DNA of 5,469 nucleotides. Origin: Desulfobacterales bacterium (GTDB lineage: Bacteria > Desulfobacterota > Desulfobacteria > Desulfobacterales > UBA11574). The stretch covers positions 1 through 5,469 of the forward strand of contig JAAXQD010000208.1 of assembly GCA_012974475.1 (NCBI GenBank), in the 5' to 3' direction. The position numbers and the translations under genes were made by a program. Below the pieces are notes generated by a model. It ran no database searches. It saw nothing but the letters and a program-made list of their open reading frames with translations, and was not told where the DNA came from. Shown piece by piece: positions 1 to 5,446 of the stretch; positions within the stretch are counted from its first letter, which is position 1; every line of letters starts with the position of its first letter.

Positions 1-354
1 GATTGGATATAGATAAAATCTATTGAAAATAAAAATAAAATTGAAAATATCAATATATACTTTTTTAATTCGGCGATCAATATTTTATTATTGGCAAAGA
101 AGATTTTATAATGATTTTCAATACCCTGTCCCCTCAGAGTTCTTTTCAGTGAGAAAGGGGGATAATTTGGTGAGATGTAGATGCCGGTGTTTCAGAGGAA
201 TGGGAGAGGTGGCAAATATCAGATTTTTTGCCGTCAGCACATCCAACGCCCGTTCATGGAGAAAAAGGGAGTTCCTTGTCAAAAGTATCTTCCAATGAAA
301 TGATGGGTTTGGGTTGCTTTGCCATTTTTCTTTCCTATTAAATTATAATGGATC
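1..354. other. Left-edge region without a secure gene; AT-rich first 75 bases
   Basis: No convincing intact gene is visible here. The first 75 bases are very AT-rich. They carry a 10-base direct repeat, ATTGAAAATA, at 22-31 and 40-49, with an inverted 9-base version at 114-122, and a small inverted repeat TAGAT-AAA-ATCTA at 10-22. A plus-strand open frame from a TTG at 23 to 298 has no ribosome binding site and a low-complexity N-terminus, so it is not taken as a gene. The minus strand of 118-325 holds the possible gene relic listed separately. No clear intrinsic terminator for the exchanger gene, which ends at 355, could be found. Confidence 0.5.
118..325 (-). pseudogene. Possible short frameshifted gene relic downstream of the exchanger
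   Basis: On the minus strand an ATG at 325 is preceded by an AGGAAAG ribosome binding site (plus positions 330-336) four bases away. It opens a 23-codon frame that begins MAKQPKPIISLEDTFDKELP and stops at 254-256. A shift of one base within the last codons joins it to a second open frame running to a TGA at 118-120. That second frame includes ALDVLTAKNLIFATSPIPLK, so the combined product would be about 70 residues. The first codon lies 30 bases beyond the exchanger stop on the same strand, so it could have been the next gene of an operon. No family is recognised, and no catalytic motif, signal peptide or membrane segment is seen. It may equally be a genuine 23-residue peptide or chance coding; the call rests only on the ribosome binding site and two abutting frames. 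Confidence 0.25.
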
Positions 355-1335
355 CTAAGATTTAAATATTAAATAAGCGATGTATCCCACATAACAGGCC
401 AAAAGAACAACACCGTTCTTGCGATCTAAAACGTAAGTCTTTCTCATCATCAGCCACGACAGAAGGCTGACAAAAATCATTACCATGTAATCGAAAAGGA
501 GACCGCTTTGAACGAAGCCTCCGGGAATCGGAATGGGCCTCACCAGCGCGGCGGCACCGAGCACACTGAGAATGTTAAAAACATTGCTCCCCACGAGGTT
601 GCCGATGCTGATATCCATCTCTTTCCTGAATGCGGCAACAACAGAAGTGGCCAGTTCAGGAAGGGAGGTCCCCAGAGCCACGATGGTCAGACCGATGAAC
701 TTTTCGCTGACGCCGAAAATTTTCATAATGGCGACAGCGGCATTAATTAAAATCTCAGCACCGACAACCACCCCGACAATTCCTGCAGATATCCATACTA
801 TCTGCCGGGTTCTGGAAGATACATATTCAATTTCATCCACGGCATGGGCGAAAGCGACACTCTCTTTATTTAACGCCCGCCTGGATTCTTTAACGGCAAG
901 GTAATAATTGAAACATATGTATAAGACAATTCCACCGAAAAGCGACGCACCTTCGAGCCTGCTGATTTCCGAATTAAAAGAAATCAGTAAAAGATATAAG
1001 GATACCCCGAGCATTATTGGTATGTCTCGATGGAATATCGACCGATGACTTTTTATCGGCTGTATTATGGCTGCCAGGGCGAGAACCAGCGCAATGTTGC
1101 AGATATTACTTCCGACGACATTGCCCACGGCGATCATGCTTTTACCTTTAATGGAAGATACAACGCTGACAACCAGCTCAGGTGCTGAAGTCCCGAATGC
1201 AACGACCGTCAAGCCGATAACCAGGGGTTTCAAACCGAGATTCCGTGCAAGGCTTGAAGATCCTTTTACCAGCCAACTGGCGCCATAATAGAGCAGTAAA
1301 AACCCGGTTGCAAAAAGAACTATATTGAGTATCAT
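355..1335 (-). CDS. Sodium/calcium exchanger family membrane protein (CaCA superfamily, YrbG-like)
   Basis: This 326-residue inner-membrane protein belongs to the cation/Ca2+ antiporter superfamily, which exchanges calcium for sodium or another cation. The sequence is almost entirely hydrophobic, consistent with about ten membrane helices. It shows the internal duplication that defines the family. The first alpha repeat has GTSAPEL at 48-54 and GNVVGSN at 71-77. The second has GTSLPEL at 222-228 and GNLVGSN at 245-251. Acidic residues E53 and E227 sit where the family's structurally known members bind the ion, so the transport site looks intact. A polar stretch at about 147-177 is the expected loop between the two halves. 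Length is normal for bacterial members. The ATG at 1335 is preceded by GGAG (plus 1345-1348) nine bases away, which supports this start. The gene diverges from the radical SAM gene, and no operon partner other than the possible relic at 118-325 is visible. The ion actually transported cannot be told from sequence: Ca2+ is likely, but some relatives prefer other couplings. Confidence 0.93.
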   Translation of the reverse strand: MILNIVLFATGFLLLYYGASWLVKGSSSLARNLGLKPLVIGLTVVAFGTSAPELVVSVVSSIKGKSMIAVGNVVGSNICNIALVLALAAIIQPIKSHRSIFHRDIPIMLGVSLYLLLISFNSEISRLEGASLFGGIVLYICFNYYLAVKESRRALNKESVAFAHAVDEIEYVSSRTRQIVWISAGIVGVVVGAEILINAAVAIMKIFGVSEKFIGLTIVALGTSLPELATSVVAAFRKEMDISIGNLVGSNVFNILSVLGAAALVRPIPIPGGFVQSGLLFDYMVMIFVSLLSWLMMRKTYVLDRKNGVVLLACYVGYIAYLIFKS

Positions 1336-1918
1336 ATAGACACGCTCCAGAAAAAATCTTTTAATTTACATATTCGTATCAAACTTACACTATAAATGTA
1401 ACCCCTTCAGCGAAAAAAATCGATCACAAAGATACTTCACCTCAACGTTGCAAAAGTCGAGGATGCCTCAGATCCGCGGCGTCAATGGTGAAGCCGTATT
1501 CATTTACTGCGAACTATTGACAACAAAAGAGATGGGGTATCCTCGGTTTTCCCATGGGGTAAACAACACGGTGAAAAAAGATTCCTTTTTGGATATCACT
1601 GGCAGTCGAATGCAGTATGCTGGCAATAAATGAACACAACGCTATGGTTTAAGCGGTTTTACACAAAACTCATCGTGTTGTTTATGCAACTATGAGGTTC
1701 ATTATGACAAAACCTGTCTTCAGAAATGGCAAAATAGCCAAAGAATGAAAATGCATATTTTTTCTTTTCCGGTGGATCCGGGTTAAGAAAAATGGTTGCA
1801 TAACAGTTCCGATTTAGGGTAAAAATTTCAACAATTTTATTTTCGGTTGGGTTTGTATTGTCAAAATTAAATACGTTTTTTCATGGTTCATGAGAAAATC
1901 GGATGGGGAGAATCATCG
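1336..1918. other. 583-base divergent spacer between exchanger and radical SAM genes
   Basis: This long spacer separates two divergent genes and should hold both promoters, although no strong -35/-10 pair was found for either. TTGTCA at 1858-1863 is a good -35 hexamer for the radical SAM gene but has no matching -10 at normal spacing. The clearest content is repeat copy 1 at 1446-1555. A 10-bp inverted repeat, AAACAACACG at 1561-1570 and CGTGTTGTTT at 1674-1683, encloses about 100 bases just beyond the repeat. A 14-codon frame at 1704-1748, starting MTKPVFRNGKIAKE, follows a weak GAGG site and could be a leader peptide or chance. Everything else is AT-rich with no recognisable gene. Confidence 0.6.
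1446..1555 (+). repeat. Dispersed 110-base structured repeat, copy 1 (diverged)
   Basis: This block matches 5137-5246 at about 84 of 110 positions by hand count without a gap. The longest identical run is the first 17 bases. It folds into three nested helices: outer 1458-1467 with 1536-1545 (ten pairs, one G-T), middle 1481-1489 with 1513-1521 (nine pairs, one G-T), and inner 1493-1498 with 1505-1510 (five pairs around a C-T mismatch, six-base loop). Differences between copies are compensatory at three pairs. The plus strand is assigned because all non-Watson-Crick pairs read as G-U on it, versus A-C on the minus strand. Read on the minus strand, the block is a 37-codon frame (1555 down to 1442) interrupted by TAG at 1514-1516 and lacking a ribosome binding site. 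A plus-strand frame from TTG 1448 to 1633 is open but has no ribosome binding site. The family is not recognised. Confidence 0.8.
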
Positions 1919-2788
1919 ATGCACTATGAGGGAAATATCATTCGGCCGCCCAGCGAAGCCAACAGCATTCTGCTTCAGATAACGGTTGGGTGTTCTCGAA
2001 ACAAATGTACATTCTGTGGCGCATACAAAGGGGAGCGCTTCCGCATAAAAACGGATTCCGTAATTATGGAGGATATCGCGTTTGCTTCAAATCATTGCCG
2101 CCGCCAGCGCCGGGTATTTCTCTGTGATGGAGATGCGTTGATTGTTCCCCAGAAAAGACTGATGAATATTTTAATGGAAATTGAAAAACAGCTTCCCTGG
2201 GTAACACGGGTGGGTGCATATGCCAATAGCAAAAGTCTTAAAATGAAAACCCTTGACGAACTCAAAGCGTTGAAAGCCCATGGTCTGGGTATCCTCTACA
2301 TGGGATTGGAAACCGGTGATGATGTTACATTGAAAAAAATCAACAAAGGTGCAACATCAGAAGAGATGATCCAAATGGGGATAAAAGCAAGGGCCGCAGG
2401 GATGAAGCTGTCTATTACGGTGCTGCTGGGGATTGCCGGCAAAAAGCGATCTCAGGTACATGCCCGGGAAACCGGACGGGTACTTTCCGCCATAGACCCG
2501 GAATATGTGGGTGCACTGACCCTGATGCTCATTCCCGGGACGCCGTTATATGAGGATTACAAAGATGGAGAGTTTCCCCTTCTCAAACCGGAAGAAATGT
2601 TGAATGAGCTTAAAACTATGATTGCCGCCACTGAGCTTTCCAAGGGGCTTTTCCATGCCAATCACGCTTCAAATTACCTTCCCATCAAGGCAAGACTGCC
2701 CAAAGACAAGGCGGTGACGCTTCGGCTTATTGATGAAGCTTTGGCAGGTAAAATATCGCTCAAGCCGGAATATTTTAGAGCGCTTTAA
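1919..2788 (+). CDS. Radical SAM protein of unknown substrate (COG1032-like)
   Basis: This is a 289-residue cytoplasmic iron-sulfur enzyme of the radical SAM superfamily, which cleaves S-adenosylmethionine to start radical chemistry. The cluster-binding cysteines are C25, C30 and C33, in GCSRNKCTFCG. The spacing is C-x4-C-x2-C rather than the textbook C-x3-C-x2-C; I recall the same spacing in a group of small COG1032 proteins. Further core signals are the CDGD strand end at about 69-72, GLETGDD at about 129-135 (a SAM-contacting strand), LLGIAG at about 169-174 and LIPGTPLYEDY near 204-214. A conserved-looking HANHASNYLPI lies near 246-256. There is no B12-binding, TRAM or SPASM domain, so it is a minimal barrel protein. 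The frame is open from an ATG at 1883, but that has no ribosome binding site. The ATG at 1919 has GGGGAG at 1905-1910, eight bases upstream, and is preferred. Reaction and partners cannot be inferred; neighbours give no clue. Confidence 0.88.
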   Translation: MHYEGNIIRPPSEANSILLQITVGCSRNKCTFCGAYKGERFRIKTDSVIMEDIAFASNHCRRQRRVFLCDGDALIVPQKRLMNILMEIEKQLPWVTRVGAYANSKSLKMKTLDELKALKAHGLGILYMGLETGDDVTLKKINKGATSEEMIQMGIKARAAGMKLSITVLLGIAGKKRSQVHARETGRVLSAIDPEYVGALTLMLIPGTPLYEDYKDGEFPLLKPEEMLNELKTMIAATELSKGLFHANHASNYLPIKARLPKDKAVTLRLIDEALAGKISLKPEYFRAL

Positions 2789-2846
2789 TCAGAACGTTTT
2801 ATGTGGAATTATACAATCGTGTCAAGATGTTATGCAACACGGCGGT

Positions 2847-2862
2847 GCCCCTTCAAAGGGGC
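2847..2862 (+). terminator. Weak candidate intrinsic terminator after the radical SAM gene
   Basis: GCCCCT and AGGGGC form a six-pair GC-rich stem closing a four-base TCAA loop, 59 bases after the radical SAM stop. The following bases are TTTACTAT, a short T-run rather than a full T-tract, so termination would be inefficient. It is the best stem of this kind between the two plus-strand genes. Confidence 0.35.
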
Positions 2863-3042
2863 TTTACTATCCCCGATGCAAGCAGGGGGTATTCAAATTT
2901 AAAGATCAATATTGATTTAGGTTTTTGAAAAACGTATGACATTCATATAACCTCCGTTTCAGGAGGGATTCATACACGTATGTAAGAGACCGTTGAGGAA
3001 AAACGGCGACCTTTAGATCAAAAAACGATTTTTTCAGAATTT

Positions 3043-3060
3043 TGGACGATGGGTTGTCCA
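3043..3060. promoter_or_regulatory. Inverted repeat upstream of transketolase, possible operator
   Basis: TGGAC and GTCCA are perfect 5-bp inverted arms separated by eight bases, ending 41 bases before the transketolase ATG. The site lies where a promoter or operator would be expected, and TTGTCC at 3054-3059 overlapping the right arm could serve as a -35 element. No good -10 is found at 16-18 bases from it. Five-base arms are easily produced by chance, so the assignment is tentative. Confidence 0.25.
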
Positions 3061-3101
3061 TTTGCCATTCATTATTTACTGTTAACAAGGAGAAACAAAT
3101 C

Positions 3102-5120
3102 ATGAGTGAAGGCGTGTCTGAAAGCCGGGTAAACGTCGATGAAATTTGTATTAATACCGTCCGCGCACTTTCCATGGATGCGGTTCAAAAGGCCAATTCC
3201 GGACATCCCGGTGCACCCATGGGTCTTGCACCGGCAGCCTACGTCCTCTGGACCCGGGTGATGAAACACAGCCCCGAAAACCCCGGCTGGCTCGATCGGG
3301 ATCGCTTCGTGCTTTCAGGCGGGCATGCCTCCATGCTCCTTTACAGCCTGCTCCATCTTTCAGGGTACGGGGTTACCCTCGATGATTTAAAGAGTTTCCG
3401 GCAGTGGGGCAGCAAAACCCCCGGTCATCCGGAATTGGGACATACTCCGGGGGTGGAGACCACAACCGGTCCTCTGGGTCAGGGCTTTGCCAATGCGGTG
3501 GGGATGGCCATGGCGGAACGACATCTTGCCGCCCGATTTAACAGGGACGGGCATGAGATTGTCGACCATTATACCTACGTGATGTGCGGAGACGGAGATA
3601 TGATGGAAGGGATCTCCAGTGAAGCTGCATCCCTTGCCGGGCATCTGGGTCTTGGCAGATTGATCTGCATTTACGACGACAACAAAATCTCCATAGAAGG
3701 TAGCACGGATATATGCTTTACAGAAGATGTCGCGCTTCGCTTCAAGGCGTATAACTGGCATATTCTAAAAGTCGATGACGGAAATGACGTCGATGCCGTT
3801 TTCCGTGCGCTCCAGGCGGCCAAAGCTGAAACCCATCGGCCGTCTTTAATTGTTTTGCGCACCCATATTGCCTTTGGAAGCCCCAACAAGCAGGACACCG
3901 CCGATGCCCACGGGGCTCCGCTGGGTGAAGAAGAGGTCCGTCTCACCAAAAAATTTCTCGGCATTCCGGAAAATGTCACCTTTCACATACCCGATGAGGT
4001 ACTGAACCAATTCAAAAAATGTGTTGAAGCCGGAAAAGAAGCCGAAGCCGAATGGCTGGAAAAATATCAGATCTTCAGCAAAAAATTCCCGGATATGGCC
4101 AAAAAATGGGTGGATGCCATGAGCGGCTTTTTAACCACAGGATGGGATGAGGATATCCCGGACTTTTCAACGTTGGAAGATCCCATCGCAACCCGGGCGG
4201 CATCCGGTAAAGTCCTGAATGCCATTGCCCCAAAACTTTCGACACTTATCGGTGGTTCTGCGGATTTGGCACCTTCGAACAAAACGTTTATGGCGTGTTC
4301 CCATGAGTTCCAAAAAGATGCTTACGACGGCCGGAATATCCGTTTTGGTGTCCGGGAACATGCCATGGGCGGAATAATGTCCGGTATGTATCTTCACAAT
4401 GGTCTGCGGCCCTATGGTGGAACATTTCTGGTCTTTGCCGATTACTTGAGACCGGCTTTGCGGGTTGCCTGCATCATGAAAATCCCGGTAATATATGTTT
4501 TTACCCATGACAGTGTTGCCGTCGGCGAAGACGGACCTACACACCAGCCGGTGGAGCATCTGGCCAGTCTGCGGGCAATTCCAGGCATTACGGTGATACG
4601 CCCTGGGGATGCTTCGGAAACTGCCCAGGCCTGGCGCCAGGCACTCAAGACGACAAACGGTCCGGTGGCGCTGATTCTCAGCCGCCAAAAACTACCGGTG
4701 CTGAAACCGAATAATTCCGAATACGGTCTAAAAAAAGGCGCCTATGTCCTGGCCGATTGTGACGGCAAACCCGATATTATTCTCATCGGTACCGGATCAG
4801 AAGTTCATATTGTCCTGGAAGCCAAACAGGGTCTTGAAGAGAAAGGTATTGCCGCACGGGTGGTGAGCATGCCCAGCTGGGAGCTATTTGAAAAAACTTC
4901 AGAGGCTTACAAAAATCGTGTGCTTCTGCCGGATGTATCGGTACGTCTGGCTGTGGAAGCCGGTTCTTCCATGGGGTGGGGACGATATGTTGGTGACGGC
5001 GGCGCTGTTATCGGCATCACACGCTTCGGTGCGTCCGCACCGGGTGGAACCACCATGGAAAAATTCGGATTTACACCGGATAACGTTGTCCAAAAAGCAC
5101 TGGAGCTTCTCAAAAAATAG
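3102..5120 (+). CDS. tkt: Transketolase
   Basis: Cytoplasmic thiamine-diphosphate enzyme of the non-oxidative pentose phosphate pathway. It moves two-carbon ketol units from xylulose 5-phosphate to ribose 5-phosphate or erythrose 4-phosphate, linking glycolytic intermediates to ribose and aromatic precursors. The 672 residues match the usual length. The cofactor-binding N-terminal domain has H35 in GHPG, H75 in GGHAS, H109 in GHPELG, the GDGDMMEG motif at 163-170 and metal-ligand N194 in DDNK. H270 lies in DAHG. The central domain has R365, GGSADLAPSN at 384-393, REH at 418-420 with catalytic glutamate E419, H469 and D470 in THD, GEDGPTHQP at 475-483 and R528 in SRQ. These are the expected cofactor, phosphate and substrate contacts, so the enzyme should be active. 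The C-terminal domain begins near 540. The ATG at 3102 has AAGGAG at 3087-3092, nine bases upstream; the frame extends to a TTG at 3042, but that has no ribosome binding site and would add 20 residues unlike the family. Repeat copy 2 begins 17 bases after the stop and would lie in the 3' untranslated RNA. Confidence 0.97.
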   Translation: MSEGVSESRVNVDEICINTVRALSMDAVQKANSGHPGAPMGLAPAAYVLWTRVMKHSPENPGWLDRDRFVLSGGHASMLLYSLLHLSGYGVTLDDLKSFRQWGSKTPGHPELGHTPGVETTTGPLGQGFANAVGMAMAERHLAARFNRDGHEIVDHYTYVMCGDGDMMEGISSEAASLAGHLGLGRLICIYDDNKISIEGSTDICFTEDVALRFKAYNWHILKVDDGNDVDAVFRALQAAKAETHRPSLIVLRTHIAFGSPNKQDTADAHGAPLGEEEVRLTKKFLGIPENVTFHIPDEVLNQFKKCVEAGKEAEAEWLEKYQIFSKKFPDMAKKWVDAMSGFLTTGWDEDIPDFSTLEDPIATRAASGKVLNAIAPKLSTLIGGSADLAPSNKTFMACSHEFQKDAYDGRNIRFGVREHAMGGIMSGMYLHNGLRPYGGTFLVFADYLRPALRVACIMKIPVIYVFTHDSVAVGEDGPTHQPVEHLASLRAIPGITVIRPGDASETAQAWRQALKTTNGPVALILSRQKLPVLKPNNSEYGLKKGAYVLADCDGKPDIILIGTGSEVHIVLEAKQGLEEKGIAARVVSMPSWELFEKTSEAYKNRVLLPDVSVRLAVEAGSSMGWGRYVGDGGAVIGITRFGASAPGGTTMEKFGFTPDNVVQKALELLKK

Positions 5121-5132
5121 CCCGTGTAAACC

Positions 5133-5246
5133 CTATCGTTGCAAAAGTCGAGGGTGCTGCAAATCCGAGGCGTAAAGGGTGAAGCTGTAGTATTTTACCG
5201 CAAACCCTTTACAACGAAGTAGTTGCGGCACTATCGGCTTTCCCAT
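5133..5246 (-). CDS. Candidate small protein of 37 residues encoded across repeat copy 2
   Basis: On the minus strand an ATG at 5246 follows AGGAGGTG (plus 5251-5258), with GGAGG six bases from the start, the best ribosome binding site in the window. The frame runs 37 codons to a TAG at 5133-5135, converging on transketolase with 12 bases between the stops. The product starts MGKPIVPQLLRCKGF and ends SDLQHPRLLQR; it is basic, with no signal peptide or membrane helix, and its family is not recognised. The related frame in repeat copy 1 matches at 23 of 37 residues, including the start, MGKP and HPRLLQR, but has an in-frame stop at codon 14. Mismatches between copies fall 12, 3 and 11 at codon positions 1, 2 and 3. 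Depletion at position 2 fits coding, but the antisense frame shares that pattern and third positions are not enriched. The structured-element reading of the same bases is at least as well supported. Confidence 0.35.
   Translation of the reverse strand: MGKPIVPQLLRCKGFAVKYYSFTLYASDLQHPRLLQR
5137..5246 (+). repeat. Dispersed 110-base structured repeat, copy 2 (transketolase 3' region)
   Basis: Second copy of the block at 1446-1555, in the same orientation and the same length. It keeps all three helices: outer 5149-5158 with 5227-5236 (one mismatch, two G-T), middle 5172-5180 with 5204-5212 (nine perfect pairs, GTAAAGGGT with ACCCTTTAC), and inner 5184-5189 with 5196-5201 (five pairs around a T-C mismatch). 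Numbering positions 1-110 in the alignment, pair 18-95 is A-T in copy 1 and G-C here, 38-74 is C-G there and A-T here, and 41-71 is T-A there and G-C here. Lying 17 bases past the transketolase stop, it would be transcribed in that gene's 3' untranslated RNA. It could act in mRNA end formation or stability, or simply be a tolerated insertion. Confidence 0.8.
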
Positions 5247-5259
5247 TGAGCACCTCCTT

Positions 5260-5286
5260 TTGTGATACGATATTACCGTATCACAA
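5260..5286. promoter_or_regulatory. Perfect 10-bp inverted repeat, likely operator or hairpin
   Basis: TTGTGATACG and CGTATCACAA are perfect inverted arms around a seven-base spacer, ATATTAC. The repeat is one base upstream of the AGGAGGTG ribosome binding site of the minus-strand small frame, and 140 bases past the transketolase stop. Arms of this length and symmetry are typical of a dimeric repressor site. As minus-strand RNA it would be a hairpin abutting the ribosome binding site. It is not followed by a T-run on either strand, so an intrinsic terminator is unlikely. Its TGTGA and TCACA ends recall the CRP consensus, but the spacing of 15 bases is too wide for a CRP site. Confidence 0.55.
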
Positions 5287-5300
5287 TTTCGAGTGAACAA

Positions 5301-5333
5301 AGATACTGGCAAGGTATCTGTACTTTTTATAAT
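5301..5333 (+). promoter_or_regulatory. Candidate promoter with inverted repeat over its -35 element
   Basis: TATAAT at 5328-5333 is a perfect -10 hexamer, with CTGGCA at 5306-5311 as a four-of-six -35 sixteen bases upstream. An inverted repeat, AGATAC-N7-GTATCT at 5301-5319, lies over the -35 hexamer. Its GATAC/GTATC core is shared with the larger inverted repeat at 5260-5286, suggesting two sites for one regulator. Transcription would run rightward out of the window, since no plus-strand gene follows within it. Confidence 0.35.
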
Positions 5334-5338
5334 TTCGG

Positions 5339-5404
5339 TTATAAACTTTCTTGGCCCGAAGCCTTCACTTTTAAAGTGTTGTTTTTGAATGTGCTCATCA
5401 CCAA
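5339..5404 (-). CDS. Candidate tiny reading frame with strong ribosome binding site
   Basis: On the minus strand AAGGAGG (plus 5412-5418) precedes three consecutive in-frame possible starts: TTG at 5404 (seven bases from GGAGG), GTG at 5401 and ATG at 5398. The frame ends in TAA at 5339-5341 after 19-21 residues; from the ATG it reads MSTFKNNTLKVKASGQESL. No family is recognised. It may be a leader peptide, the broken start of a lost gene or chance. The ribosome binding site is the only real support, and the best-spaced start is the TTG. Confidence 0.2.
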   Translation of the reverse strand: MVMSTFKNNTLKVKASGQESL

Positions 5405-5416
5405 AATAATCCCTCC

Positions 5417-5446
5417 TTGCAAATTGATTGCCGACTAATGTATAAT
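5417..5446 (+). promoter_or_regulatory. Candidate promoter reading out of the right edge
   Basis: A perfect TATAAT at 5441-5446 has TTGCAA at 5417-5422 as a four-of-six -35 with an 18-base spacer. Initiation would fall near 5453, just inside the window edge, and would serve a gene to the right. The region is AT-rich, so a chance match is possible. Confidence 0.35.

Larger units (their letters stand above)
2789..3101. other. 313-base spacer upstream of transketolase with several small hairpins
   Basis: No gene is seen here. The spacer carries a possible weak terminator at 2847-2862, and CCTCC-N6-GGAGG at 2951-2966. It also has CCGTT-N7-AACGG at 2990-3006, an A6/T6 hairpin near 3020-3033 and TGGAC-N8-GTCCA at 3043-3060. 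ATTCATA occurs twice around the second hairpin, at 2941 and 2968. The succession of hairpins before the transketolase start suggests a structured leader if transcription begins in the left half of the spacer. The motifs of the thiamine pyrophosphate riboswitch, the obvious candidate for this enzyme's cofactor, were looked for and not found. Confidence 0.45.

Noticed and set aside
1426..1436. ACAAAGATACT shared between 1426-1436 and 5297-5307
   Set aside because: An 11-base match of AT-rich sequence is expected by chance in a window this size. The two sites lie on opposite sides of their repeat copies, so it does not extend the repeat.
1439..1555. Repeat as an integron attC site
   Set aside because: The GTTRRRY and RYYYAAC core sites are not present at its ends, and no integrase or cassette array is visible.
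1448..1633. Plus-strand 61-codon frame through repeat copy 1
   Set aside because: It starts at TTG with no ribosome binding site. The matching frame in copy 2 is broken by TAG, and the openness beyond the repeat is short.
1704..1748. 14-codon frame MTKPVFRNGKIAKE as a leader peptide
   Set aside because: Only a weak GAGG supports it. It lies 170 bases from the next gene with no attenuator structure between, so it is noted in the spacer entry only.
1883..1918. Upstream ATG as the radical SAM start
   Set aside because: There is no ribosome binding site before 1883, whereas GGGGAG is correctly spaced before 1919.
3042..3101. TTG at 3042 as the transketolase start
   Set aside because: AAGGAG at 3087-3092 clearly marks the ATG at 3102, and the extra 20 residues do not resemble a transketolase N-terminus.
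2906..3175. Minus-strand 89-codon frame across the transketolase start
   Set aside because: It overlaps the secure transketolase start, has no family resemblance and reads through the hairpin-rich leader.
5260..5286. Palindrome as the transketolase intrinsic terminator
   Set aside because: The stem is AT-rich, no T-run follows on the plus strand, and it lies 140 bases past the stop.
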